From: Aquila chrysaetos chrysaetos
Taxonomy: Eukaryota > Chordata > Aves > Accipitriformes > Accipitridae
Reading direction: 5' to 3'
Assembly: GCF_900496995.4 (NCBI RefSeq)
Contig: NW_024470328.1
Coordinates: 124,001-188,000, forward strand
DNA length: 64,000 bases
Shown one piece after another: positions 45,737 to 57,001 of the stretch (the first letter of the stretch is position 1; the number at the start of each line of letters is the position of its first letter). The translations under genes were made by a program, and so were the position numbers. The notes beneath the pieces are model-generated. The model saw nothing but the letters and a program-made list of their open reading frames with translations, was not told the DNA's origin and made no database searches.

Positions 45737-46316
45737 TGGTAGGTGACTGGGTGCAGGTGCCCACCAAAGCCACTCTATCACTCCCCCTCCTCAGCTGGAC
45801 AGGGGAGAGAACATGTAACAAAAGGCTTGTGCGTCGAGATAAGGACAGTTTAATAAAGCAAAAGCAAAGGTTGCGTGCGAAAGCAAAGGAAAACAAAAGA
45901 TTTTATTCTCTACTTCCCATCAACAGGCAATGTCTGGCCACTTCCTGGGAAGCAGGGCTTCAGTACTCATAGCGGTTGCTCGGGAAGACAAACGTAAAAC
46001 AATGAATGACCCCTCCTTTCATCTCCCTTTACTCAGCTTTTATAGCTGAGCTGGTGTCATATGGTATGGAATATGTTTGGTCAGTTTGGGTCAGCTGTCC
46101 TGGCTATGTCCCCTCCCAAGATCTGGCCCAGCCCCAGCCTGCCAGTGAGGGTGGGGGGAAATGTTGGAGGGACAGCCTTGATGCTGTGCAAGCACTGCTA
46201 AGCAGTAGCCAAAACACTGGTGTGTTATCAACACCTTTCTAGCTGCCAATACAAAGCACAGCAGTGCGAGGGCTGCTATAGGGAGAATTAACTGCATCTC
46301 AGCCAGACCCAATGCA
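45737..46316 (-). mobile_element. 5' LTR of copy C
   Basis: Plus strand from 'tggtaggtgactggg' to 'agccagacccaatgca'. Its right end directly abuts CR1 sequence. Confidence 0.88.
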
Positions 46317-47042
46317 CTACAACCTCCTTTCAGGTAGTTGTAGAGAGCGATAAGGTCTCCCCTCAGCCTTCTTTTCTTCAGACTAAACAACCACAGCTCC
46401 CTCAGCCGCACCTCAGAAGACTTATGCTCCAGGCCCCTCACCAACTTGGTTGCCCTTCTCTGGACACAGTCCAGCACCTCAATGACTTTCCTGTAGTGAG
46501 CAGCCCAAAATTGAAACACAGGACTCAAGGTGCAGCATCACCAGTGCAGAGTACGGGGGAACAATCACCTCCCTGCTCCTGCTGGCCACGCTATTTCTGA
46601 TACGGGCCAGGATGCCGTTGGCCTTCGTGGCCACCTGGGCACACTGCTGGCTCATATTCAGCTGGCTGTCAACCAGCACCCCCAGGTCTTTTTCTGCCGG
46701 GCAGCTTTCCAGCCACTCTTCCCCAAGCCTGTAGCGCTGCATGGGGTTGTTGTGACCCAAGTGCAGCACCCGGCACTTGGCCTTGTTGAACCTTGTACAA
46801 ATGGCCTCAGCCCATCGATCCAGCCTGTCCAGATCCCTCTGTAGAGCCTTCCTACCCTCGAGCAGATCAACCCTCCCTCCCAACTTGCTGTCATGTGCAA
46901 ACTTACTGAGGGTGCCCTTGATCCCTTTGTCCAGATCATTGATAAAGGTATGAAACAGAACTGGCCCCAACACTGAGCCCTGGGGAATAACACTTGTGAC
47001 CTGCCACCAACTGGAATTAACTCCATTCACCACACACTCCTC
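46317..47042 (-). mobile_element. CR1 fragment with RT C-terminus, cut at both ends
   Basis: The minus-strand frame shows [20 protein letters not shown], a FAHD at the catalytic FADD position (D to H), [33 protein letters not shown] and [15 protein letters not shown]. The CR1 3' UTR is missing because the element stops at the provirus C boundary. Confidence 0.9.
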
Positions 47043-47142
47043 AGCAAGGTGAGCTTGCACAGCCTGTGGTTCCCCAGGTTCCACTTTTGGCCTCTTCCAA
47101 AGATGGGTGCAACAATTGCTTGTCCTCACTCACAAGAGACCT

Positions 47143-47363
47143 CACTCACAAGGTATCCCATTACCTTTCCAAAGGGATATTCCAAAGAAATATACATCGT
47201 CCCCTGTAACTTCATTACCACTATTCTGCCTGTTACACTCTGTATTGTATTCCTCTAATCTTTCCTATACTTTCACCTGTCCTGATACAATGACCATTTC
47301 AAAAGTCACCTTTTCAGATGCAGGCTGTCCAGACAAAGGCCATTTTCATTATTTGCCAACTTT
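47143..47363 (+). repeat. Segment X, copy 2
   Basis: Matches 32,122-32,343 in the same orientation and is followed by ctttttctcct (47,364-47,374), where the inverted block begins. Confidence 0.75.
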
Positions 47364-49830
47364 CTTTTTCTCCTACTCTTTGTTCATTCAGATACCTCTC
47401 ACTTATCTGGTTGCTGCTTGAGCTTCAGGGAGTTAAAAGCTTGCCTGTCTTTCAGGAGTCTAATTGTCTCCTTAGCCAACTCTTTAATTATGTTTATATT
47501 TACCTTTTTCATCTCCCTACTTAAAATATTTCTCACAAGATTATCCCTTGTAGAGAGGCAACCTCATTAGACACAGCTTGTACTTAGCGCATGGTTGTGG
47601 AGTGTCTTTTATTGTTTATGAAACTTCAGCATGCTTTACTTTTCTTTGCTTGCAAAGAGGAAAAGTCCTGCTGTGCCCATGTGCAGCCAGTTCTCTAAGG
47701 AGAGCAGGTGGGAGCTGATGCAAGGGAGCTGTAACATCCAGCTTCAGACTTGGGTGGAGAAGTCTGATGTAAGGCAAAGTGATCTAAGTCCCAGGTGGCC
47801 AATGACAGAAATGATGAGGTTGGAGAGGTGAGGAGCAAGGATGTCTATAGTGTCAGACCTCAAGGGACTGCTTTTTGTACGTGTCCACTCATCCTGAGGA
47901 GACAGTCTGCATCAATATCAAACACAGAATGCTTCAATGCTCTCTTCTTTAAAACGAAAAGCAATAGAAAATATCCTTTAAAAAAAATTATTTTTATTAG
48001 ATACACTTTGAAACCTTCCTCCTTAACTACACTAGGAAACGTCTCTAGCTGTACAAATCTTGGAGACTTGAAGAACATTACAGGAAGAGACATGGCTTGT
48101 TAGGGCTTTCTGCATTTTAATGAGCCCCATAGTGCATTTGGGACTCATTAAAGGAACCTCAGGTACTGAGAGGAGATTGAAGAAACTGCTCAAGAAGTCA
48201 GAAGCAAAACTCAAAGTACCTTGCAGCATTAATGGGCCCCACTGAGGGCCATGACTGGCAAAGGCTCCCCATGGACTCGTTAGAGCAGATAATTGGAGGC
48301 TGTGATTCCAGGTAGGCCAAGGCACTGTGCAGGTGGCTCTGATGCTGAGAAAACCCTGGCTTTGTTTGATGAAGCAGAAAGCCAAGCCCTCACCCCCAGG
48401 CCCTGAGACCACAGGTCTTGTCCCTCACGCATGGCTCAGGGCTCTTCCTGGGGACAGTGGGATGTGAGGGTGAGCAATGCCGAGTGCAGGAAAAATTCTA
48501 TGCAACCTCCGGGCCTCCCGAAGCAGGAGCGAGAACAAAACAAATCCAGAGACTCAGAAGAAAATTTCTTCTGGTAGGCCTCGGTGGTAGAGGCAACTGC
48601 CATAGCCACAGGGACAAAGCCCTTGGTCCTGTTGAGCCTTTTGGCCTTGCCAGAGCCCTTTGCCATCTCTACTGCAGGCTGTCCTATGCTGTCCCATGCC
48701 TGCACCTCTTTCCCTTCAGGCTGTTGATGCCCATCTTGCTTTCCCACCTAGCTTTCACCCTGGCATTTCTCTATCCTTCACTCATGTCTCTCCACCCATC
48801 GTTAGCTGTTCCTTGAAACACAAAGCCATGGGCTGATCCAGACTCCCTCTGGGTGACCTCTTACACCACAAGGCTACCCTTTGAGTGAGACTTCTTTTTC
48901 CTCACCTCCAGTCAGAACCTTCCAAGCCGCACTTTGTGGAGGTTTCTGTCTCTTCCCACTACCAAGAAAAGCTCCATCACCTCTGAAACCACCCTTCAAG
49001 CATTTGCAGGCTACTACTATAGTGCCCTGAGCCTCCACTTTACCAGGCTAAAGAAGCCCAGGTCCCTCAGCCTCTCCACAGACGTCCCAAACCCCAGCCT
49101 GGCACATCTCCTCTGACCCTCTCCAGTTCTTCCTCATTCCTCCAGAACAGGGAGCGTCACATGCACACACACTAGCCTGGAGGTTGCCACACCAGTGCTG
49201 AGTCAAGGGGGATGAGAACTCCCTTCTCTGGGTGGCCATGCTCCCCCGCTAATGCAGCCCTGTACGCAGCTGGCCTCATTCAAGGTGAGCATGCACCTCT
49301 GGCTCATACGGCATCCCTCATAACAGCCAGGCCCAGCTCCTCAGGGTCACCCCTGAGCTATTCAGATCCCAGCATGCCCTCATATATGGGGTTATTCTGT
49401 CCCCAAGTGCAGGACTGACCACGTAGCCTTGTAAAGCTTCATGAGGTTTCTACTGACCGAATCCCAGAGGTTTGCAGGGTCACCCAGGAGTGAAACTCCA
49501 TTGGGCAATTGTTAATGTGTGCATGCAGGTGGCTCACCCTGACTTGTGGTGCCTCTGACAAGGCAACAGCTTGAGGAATTGCAGGACATCACAGACAATA
49601 AAGGGAAGTACCTTTTCAATGGAATTGCTGACCAGGAGAGGAATTCCCATGGGGACAAGCTCAGAAACACCAAATGAGGGTAAAAGGATACAAAACGAGG
49701 GCCAGGGAGAAAAGGGTAAAGAGGGATGGGCTGTTTACATGGAGGGGTACAAGGATGGTCAAGGGGCAGAAATTGAGAGTGGGAAAAGGGGGAAAAAGAA
49801 AAGAAAAGGTCAAGCAAAGGAAATGACAAA
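47364..49830 (-). repeat. Inverted duplicate of 29.18-32.12 kb
   Basis: See the partner block. It contains the inverted CR1 fragment at about 49,020-49,470 and the LTR-empty site at about 49,010-49,018. No gene is recognised. Confidence 0.9.
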
Positions 49831-49834
49831 CTTT

Positions 49835-50142
49835 TTAGCAGGGTCTGTTGCGATAGGACAAGGGGTAATGGTTTTAAACTAAAAGAGGGCAGATTTAGGC
49901 TAGATCTAAGGAAGAACATTTTTACAATGAGGGTGGTGAAACACTGGGACAGGTTTCCCAGAGAGGTGGTAGATGGATACCCCATCTCTGGAAACATTCA
50001 ATTTCAGGTTGGACAAGGCTCTGAGCAACTTGATCTAGTTGAGGTTGTCCCTGCTCATTGCAGGGGAGGGTTGGAGTACATGACCTTTGAAGGTCCCTTC
50101 CAACCCAAACTGTTCTATCATCCTATGATAAGAAGACCTAAG
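49835..50142 (+). mobile_element. CR1 3' end
   Basis: Sense CR1 end: 'aggaagaacatttttacaatg', 'tttcccagagaggtggtaga', 'tgacctttgaaggtcccttc', 'ctgttctatcatcctatgat'. It begins at the edge of the inverted duplicate. Confidence 0.88.
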
Positions 50143-50199
50143 CTTTCAGGCGTTGCCCTCAGGTGATCCCGTTGTGTGATGGGAATTCTGTTATGGAGG

Positions 50200-50808
50200 T
50201 GTCCTGGTTTCGGCTGCAATACAGTTAATCTTCTTCCTAGTAGCTGGTACAGTGTGTTTTGGATTTAGTGTGAGAATAATGCTTTTAACACACTGATGTT
50301 TCAGTTGCTGTTAAGTAGCGCTTACCCTAAGTTAAGGATTTTTCAGTTTCCCATGCTCTGCCAGCAAGCAGGTGTATAAGAAGCTGGGAGGGAGCATGGC
50401 CAGGACAGCTGACCCAAACTAGCCAAAGGGATATTCCATACCATAGTAGGTCATGCTCAGTATATAACCTGGGGGTAGTTGGCTGGGATGGGTGGATTGC
50501 TGCTTGAGCATCAGTCAGCAGGTGGTGAGCAATTGCATTGTGCATCACTTGTCTTTTCTTGGGTTTTTTTTACCTTTTCTTTTAATTTTATGTTATTATA
50601 TTCCTTTTCCTTACAGTGATTAGTATTATGATATTTTATTATTGTTATTGTTTTTATTCTATTTATTTTACTGTAGTTATTAAATCATTCTTATCTTAAC
50701 CCACAAGTTTTACTCTTTCTCCAATTCTCCTCCCCATCCCACTGGGAGAAGGGAGTGAACCAGTGGCTGCGTGGTGCCTAGTTGCTGGCTGGGGTTAAAC
50801 CACGACCA
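50200..50808 (+). mobile_element. 5' LTR of copy B
   Basis: Starts TGTCCTGGTTTCGGCTGC and ends GGGTTAAACCACGACCA. It shows that the solo LTRs at 6.1, 11.5, 14.8, 19.3 and 35.3 kb derive from this ERVL-like family. AT-rich in the second half. Confidence 0.9.
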
Positions 50809-50815
50809 TCCTTTT

Positions 50816-50833
50816 TGGCATACAACATGGGGT
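50816..50833 (+). other. Primer-binding site, copy B, decayed
   Basis: TGGCATACAACATGGGGT resembles the tRNA-Lys1,2 complement TGGCGCCCAACGTGGGGC with several differences. Confidence 0.55.
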
Positions 50834-50928
50834 GCAAAGGGTTGAGATAACGACAGATCTGACCAGAACGTCTTAAAACAAATTTGTTATAAGCATTCAT
50901 GATATTAGTTTAATAGTCACTGGTCACA

Positions 50929-52715
50929 ATGTCGATTTATTGCCTCTTTGAGTTGTGGTGCTTGCTCTCAGAGTTGTGTTGTGTAACACCTTACTTGCTG
51001 TGTATAGTCCCTGTGCTGCTGCTTATTACCCATAAGCTAAGGTGGATGAAGGTTTTCGCTTTGCTGTACTATAGAACACTGGTTTATGGCATGATAAAAT
51101 TATCATCCATGGGACTAATCTGATATTTGCACTCATAATTCTCACCACCTCTGTACTTCGGGAGCCCTCTAGCGGAAACTGTTAATAATGACACATTTTA
51201 CCTTTTCTCCTTGGAGATCCAACCTATGGACGAGGCACCTTTTTTCCCCTTTCCCTTCTCCTCCAGTCTAGTTACGGTGGCATTTGAGAATTTTGAAAAA
51301 TTTGAATCCCTTGGCATGTTGAGACCAGCATGGTCCTATTGTTAGGAATGAGCATGTTCCTGAACGTGGTTCAGGTCTTATTTAGGGTTAAACAACTATT
51401 AAGAAGATCACCCAGAGATCAACCCCCACGACAGGTACTGCAGCTACTCAGACCCTGGTGGCAGACATGGTGGCCACTCACATGAGGGCAACAAGCCCTG
51501 TAGCCACTCAAACCCTGGCAACAAGCACTGCAGCTATTCCGACCCTGGTGACAAACACTGTGGCTACTCAAACCCCAGTGATGGGTGAGGCAGCTGAACC
51601 GGAGCATCAGCCTGTGCCAGTATCAGTCGCCCTTATACAGAAGAAGAAATAAAAAAATTCATCGATGTAGCGAGGGATGAAGATGAACCAGGGTCATCAC
51701 AAGAAGAGGCAGAACCAGAGGTAATCAACCGATCCCTATCCCTGAGTGAGCTGTGGGATATACAGAAAGATTTCAGCTGTCGTCCAGCTGAGCACCTTAT
51801 CACCTGGCTGTTCCAATGCTGGGATAACAGAGCCAGTAGCTTGGAATTGGAGGGTAGGGAAGCCAAGCAGCTGAGATCCTTTTCTACGCAAGGGCGCATT
51901 GACAAAAAGATTGGGGAAAAGACACGAGCCCTCAGCCTCTGGAGGCGACTTCTGTCAGGCCTGAAGGAAAGGTATCCCTTCAAGGAAGATGTTGTATGTC
52001 ATCCAAGCAAGTGGATTACCATGGAGAAAGGTATTGAGTACCTGAGGGAATTAGCCATGCGGGAGATGCTTTATTCTGAGCCAGACGATGCGCAGTTGCC
52101 GACAGATCCAGATGAAGTCCACTGCACATGACCCATGTGGCAGAAGTTTACACAGAGAGCACCATTGTCATATGCCAACTCATTGGCAGTAATGGACAGG
52201 AAAGATGAAGAGGGACCAACAGTGGATGAATTGGCTGCCCAACTCCGGCAATACAAAGAAAGTCTCTCTTCTTCCCTCATCTCGCCTGTGGAGAAAGAGC
52301 CAGACGTACAAATCGAGAAACTGTCCCAAGAGTTCTGGCGATTTGAGGATAACTTCTGCCTCCCACCTGTACAGACCAATCTCTCAGCTCTTAGGCATAA
52401 GCGTCCCTCTTCTCAAGAGAAAGGAGGTGTAAACCACGGGGTACCCTGTGATCTTACCTGCGTGACCACGAAAAGGATATGATGAAGTGGGATGGAAAAC
52501 CTACCTCGGTCCTAGATGCACAGGTACATGAATTGAAAGGAAAAGCAACCACAAATGGGGTTTCTTCCAGGCAAATTGCTGCTCCAGTCTCCAGTGGGCA
52601 GTGTGAGCAGTGTGCCAGACAGAGGGAAAGGGCTGATCTTACTCCTGATCCTATGGGAAGGAATTCTAATCAGTTTTTAGAGAAAGCGAGTGGAGAATCC
52701 TGGGACCAAGACTAA
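50929..52715 (+). pseudogene. gag: ERVL-like gag, copy B
   Basis: A plausible start ATG at 50,929 opens a hydrophobic, cysteine-rich segment (about 30 residues), broken by a stop at about 51,121. A threonine-rich linker with repeated ATQT/VATQTL units lies at about 51,430-51,590. The capsid-like part follows: LSELWDIQKDFSCRPAEHL, FQCWDNRAS, EAKQLRSF, SLWRRLLSGLKERYPFKED, GIEYLRELAMREMLY. TGA at 52,129-52,131 replaces a Trp codon (PMW context), and a one-base loss before 52,480 shifts the frame. The last frame reaches TAA at 52,713-52,715, in frame with protease. No zinc knuckle. Confidence 0.85.
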
Positions 52716-54456
52716 AGGGGCCCTGCCTCCAGCCAGGTGGAGTAGAGGGATAACTGGGTTTACTGGACTGTGAGGATTCAGTGGCCTGGCACGTCAGACC
52801 TACAAGAATATAAGGCTCTAGTGGACACCAGTGCACAGTGTACCCTAATGCCATCAAGCAACAAAGGGGTAGAACCCCTCGGTATTTCTGGGGGGACAGG
52901 GGGATCCCAACAGTTAACTGTCCTGGAGGCTGAAGTAAGCCTAACTGGGAATGAGTGGCAACACCATGCTATTGTTGCTGGCCCAGAGGCTCTGTGTATC
53001 CTTGGCATAGCTTATCTCAGGATAGGGTATTTCAAGGATCTAAGAGGGCACCAGTGGGCCTTTGGTATAGCTGCCTTGGAGACAGAAGGTATTGAACAGG
53101 TCTCCACCTCTTGGAGGAGCCTTCTGTTGAGGAATTGCGGAAGGTTGAAGAACAACAGGTGCCAATCACTACCACAACAGTGCACCGGTGGCAATATCGC
53201 ACCAACTGAGATTCCCTGATTCCCAGCCATAAGTGGATTGGTCAGCTGGAGAGCCAAGGGGTGATCACTAGGACTCTCTCACCCTTTCAAGAGCCCCATA
53301 TGGCCAGAGCAAAAATCTAATGGAGAGTGGAGACTAACAGTTGACTATCGTGGCCTGAATGAAGTCACCCTGCCGCTGAGTGCTGGCATGCCGGACATGC
53401 TAGAACTTCAATACGAACTGGAGTCAAAGGCAGCCAAGTGGTACGCCACAACTGATATCGCTAATGCGTTTTTCTCAATCCCTTTGGCAGCAGAGTGCCG
53501 GCCACTGTTTGCTTTCCCTTGGAGGGGCGTTCAGTATACCTGGAATCGACTGCCCCCGGGGTGGAAACACAGCCCACCATTTGCCATGGACTAATCCAAA
53601 GTGCACTGGAGAAGGGGGAATCTCCGGCACACCTGCAATACATTGATGACATCATTGTATGGGGCAACACAGGAGAAGAAGTGTTTGAGGAAGGGAAGAA
53701 GATAATCGAAATCCTTCTGGAAGCCATAACACAAAATAAGGTCAAGGGACCCGCACAGGAGATCCAGTTGTTAGGAAAAAAATGGCAAGATGGACATCAT
53801 CAGATCCCAATGGACTCGATCAATAAAACAGCACCTATGTCTCCACTGACTAATAAAAAGGCAACACAGGCTTTCTTACATTTTGTGGGGTTTTGGAAAA
53901 TGCATATTCCAAATTACAGTCTGATTGTAAGCCTGCTCTATCAGGTGACCCAGAAGAACAATTTTAAGTGGGGCCCTGAGCAACAACAAGCTTTTGAACA
54001 AATTAAATGAGAGAGAGTTCATGCAGTAGTCCTTGGTCCAGACCGCGCAGGGCAAGATGTTAAAAATGGACTCTAGACTGCAGCCAGGGAGAATGGCCCC
54101 ACCTGGAGCCTCTAGCAGAATGCATTGGGGGAGACCCGAGGTCGACACCTTGGATTTGGGAATCGGGGATACAGAGGATCTGAGGCTCGCTACAGTCCAA
54201 CTGAGAAAGAGATATTGGCGGCATATGAAGGAGTTCAAGCTGCCTCAGAAGTGGCTGGTACTGAAACACAGCTCCTCTTAGCACCCTGACTGTTGGTGCT
54301 GGGCTGGATGTTCAAAGGCAGGGTCTCCTCTACACATTATGCAACTGATGCCATCTGGAGTAAGTGGGTTGCACTGACCACACAACGGGCTTGCACAGGA
54401 AACCCCAGTAGCCCAGGAATCTTGCAAGCAGTCATGGACTGGTCAGAAGGCAAAGG
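52716..54456 (+). pseudogene. pol: ERVL-like protease-RT, copy B
   Basis: Protease: IQWPGTSDLQEYKALVDTSA, so the catalytic DTG has become DTS; the domain continues through EAEVSLTGNEW and ILGIAYL. RT: LTVDYRGLNEV, TTDIANAFFSIPLAAECRP, FPWRGVQYTWNRLPPGW, the catalytic YIDDI at about 53,638-53,652, LGKKWQDGHH and KWGPEQQQAFEQIK. At least three frame changes or stops separate these. The connection domain is readable to GILQAVMDWSEG at about 54,455, where similarity ends. RNase H and integrase are absent. Confidence 0.85.
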
Positions 54457-54869
54457 TCCTGCTCAGCACAAGGTCGCTCTCCCGCCTCAGCTGCCCCTCG
54501 GCCCAGTGCTGCTCAACAAGGCACTGATGTACACAGGCCGGGCAGTTTGCCTGTTGAGCGCTGGGGATAACTGCCCCAGGGGAAAGGGGAAATGGCTCTG
54601 CTGCATCCTGCAAACACGGAGTTCATGCCTGCACGAAGGGAGTAATGGGTCTCCAGCCATTCGTACAGGCAAGGCAAGCACGCTTTCTTTTTGCCCTGCA
54701 TTAGTGGGGTCCAAATTGCTCAGCCCACCCCTTGAGTGAGCTGTGCCTGCTTTCAGGTTGCTGGCACTTCTGCAGCTGTTCAGAAGAGCCCCTCCAGGTG
54801 AAATCGCCTCCTTGGCTTGAAAAACAAACCAGAACTTCACTGCTTCTGTGCTCTTGTCCTCTGCCCTAG

Positions 54870-54971
54870 GTGATGAATCCCATGGCCAGTCCAAGAGACA
54901 CATCTGTAAAGGCCTGCCTGTGCAGTGCATGTCCTTCCGTCCCGGGGACGTCAAAGCAGACCTCCCTCCAG
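54870..54971 (+). other. Candidate host exon 1 (102 bp)
   Basis: A pyrimidine-rich acceptor (ctcttgtcctctgccctag) precedes it and a consensus donor CAG/GTAAGT follows. The length is a multiple of three. Two frames are open; the one that stays open into the second candidate exon includes ICKGLPVQCMSFRPG. I do not recognise the protein. Chance splice-site matches remain possible. Confidence 0.3.
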
Positions 54972-55719
54972 GTAAGTGAACGCTGGCAAATGCATACTCT
55001 TGCAGCTCGAGTGTCCTCTAGTGACAATCTGCTGGCCAGCTTCTTCACCAGGGCTAGTTCAAAACCTATGCAGCAGGATGCAACTGTTGCCCGACAAGTT
55101 CTCTTCCTGTCCTGTAAAAGCTCAGTGTTCCTAATGCCATTTCTAGCTGGGCTGGGAGACAAGAGGGAAGCAAAGCTCTTGTACCATCTTTCACAGCAAA
55201 CACTAGGGGAGGAGAGGATACTTTTCATTAGCTATTCAATTTTTTTACAGTGCAGTGTTTGTGGGTCACTGACAAGACAGTCATGGAGGTGGTGGCTGAG
55301 ATTCTGTAATGGAAATTGTGTTGTTCTTGAACTGAAGCCCAAATCACCCTCTAACAGTCTTAGTCAGACTACTGAATGTCAAAGTAGATGGTTTCTTTTC
55401 TCAAAACTGAAGATAATGTAATTAGAGGGAGAGCCTGCTTGGAAGTTTTGGTAGTTTGGGGACAGAGGCCAGTTGGGGGCTGGAGCCCTCGGGGGAGGGG
55501 GCGATTTCTACACCAGTCCCTCAGCCTGGCACTCGCAGCTGGGAATGCGCTTCCCAAAATCCTGCTGAAAGGAGCCAGACGTGGGACCTGTGGCCAAGCT
55601 GGGGGACAGGGAGCCCCCCTGGACCAGCCTCAGCACCTGCTGCCAACCTGCCTTCAACTCAGCTCTTCCCAGCAGGGCACTGCCCAGGAGTAGCTTTGAG
55701 TGTTGCTCTTCTCCTTCAG

Positions 55720-55842
55720 GAAGCGTGGTATGCACCGAGCACACGCAGAACTGCACCTGTGCCAGGAGAAGACTTCAAGCTCAAGCACAGCCAGGGCTGA
55801 TGGTGACAGTTCCCACCAGCTGTCCAGCTCCAGAAGATACAG
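55720..55842 (+). other. Candidate host exon 2 (123 bp)
   Basis: Preceded by tgttgctcttctccttcag and followed by ACAG/GTATGA. The length is a multiple of three and the phase matches candidate exon 1. The matching frame includes VVCTEHTQNCTCARRRL. Product unknown. Confidence 0.28.
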
Positions 55843-55968
55843 GTATGATACCACAGAGGTGACACCAATGGCTTGCCACTTCTCTAGCAGGACCAGGATT
55901 TAACAGCAGAAGGGAGGCAGGACGAAAGGGTCTTTGAGGTCAAAAAGCGCATCAGACAGCTGGCGCAG

Positions 55969-56547
55969 TGTGATGGGTTGACCCTGGTTGGGTGCCAGGT
56001 GCCCATCAAAGCTGCTCTATCACTCCCCCTTCCCAGCTGGACAGGGGGAGAAATATAACAAAGGGCTCGTGGGTCAAGATAAGGACAGTTTAATAAAGTG
56101 AAAGCAAAGGTCGCGCATGAAAGCAAAGAAAAAACAAATGATATTATTCTCTACTTCCCATCAGCAGGCGATGTCTAGCCACTTCCTGGGAAGCAGGGCT
56201 TCGGTACGCATGGTGGTTGCTCCGGAAGACAAAATGTCCCCCCTTCCATCTCCCTTTACTTAGCTTTTATATCTGAGCTGACGTCATATGGTATGGAATA
56301 TCTGTTTGGTTAGTTTAGGTCAGCTGTCCTGGTTATGTCCCCTCCCAAGATCTTGCCCTGCCCCAGCCTGCCATTGAGGGAGGGGGCAAAAATGTTGGAG
56401 AGACAGCCTTGATGCTGTGCCAGCACTGCTCAGCAGTAGCCAAAACACTGGTGTGTTATCAACACCTTTCTAGCTACTGATGCAGAGCACAGCTCTATGA
56501 GGGCTGCTATGGGGAGTACTAACTCCATCTCAGCCAGACCCAATACA
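55969..56547 (-). mobile_element. 3' LTR of copy D
   Basis: Minus strand TGTATTGGGTCTGGCTGAG to CAACCCATCACA. A TATA-like gatataaaagctaag (plus 'cttagcttttatatc') lies at about 56,260-56,275. ATTAAA, a variant polyadenylation signal, occurs at about 56,089-56,094. Confidence 0.93.
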
Positions 56548-57001
56548 ATCTCCACCCCTTATTCCATAACATTTGCGTCATGCTCAGGTCCCACATAATT
56601 TAATACAGATGTCTGCTAACCATGCCATTGTATTTAATTCTCATTACTGAAATCCATTCTTGCCAACACTTACAACTGTAACTACATACTTAAACCACTT
56701 TTATACCCAACATACAGATTTATGCATTCTTACTAACTACTATCCCCTGTCCTTTAACAGACAGATATTCCACGGGCTTCTTCCACTCCTCCAGATGTTC
56801 ACACACAGGTTATGACTTGGGCCCTATCCATCAAGATGAGTGGTCAGGGCAGGAGAAGCAGTATGTTCGATTGTTGGGCACCAACACCGGCTTGGTTTGG
56901 GTCACCGTTGCACTCATCTGGTTCCTTGCGAAGTTCATTCCTCTGCAGTTCAGGTCATTCCTGCTACATTACTTCCTACAACATACAACTCACATCACAG
57001 A
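56548..57001 (-). other. 3' untranslated region and polypurine tract, no env
   Basis: About 450 bases between the integrase stop and the 3' LTR contain no env-like frame. The minus strand ends in ggaataaggggtggaga just before the LTR, the polypurine tract candidate for plus-strand priming. Copy C has the same region. Confidence 0.75.

Larger units (their letters stand above)
42561..46316 (-). mobile_element. ERVL-like provirus copy C, internally deleted
   Basis: Both LTRs are present in minus orientation (5' LTR 45,737-46,316; 3' LTR 42,561-43,138). Between them are a gag N-terminus, an abrupt junction near 45,335 into the RT-RNase H connection, RNase H and integrase. Most of gag, all protease and nearly all RT are missing. 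The two flanks do not match (ACATC left, CTACA right): the left flank is SD2 sequence, the right flank a CR1 cut at an internal point. Confidence 0.92.
50200..54456 (+). mobile_element. ERVL-like provirus copy B, second family, 3' truncated
   Basis: It carries an LTR of the 19.3-kb family, a primer-binding site, gag, protease, RT and the RT-RNase H connection, then ends near 54,456 before RNase H. Its proteins are clearly related to but distinct from copies A, C and D. Several stops and frame changes inactivate it. Confidence 0.9.
54457..55963 (+). other. Probable unique host DNA between two proviruses
   Basis: No LTR, CR1 or SD similarity is seen here. Two segments have both splice signals (listed separately). 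Several unrelated open frames overlap on both strands. Confidence 0.45.

Noticed and set aside
56548..57001. Possible env gene downstream of integrase in copy D
   Set aside because: Only about 450 bases are available, with no signal peptide, furin site or fusion-like segment. The same interval in copy C is also non-coding.
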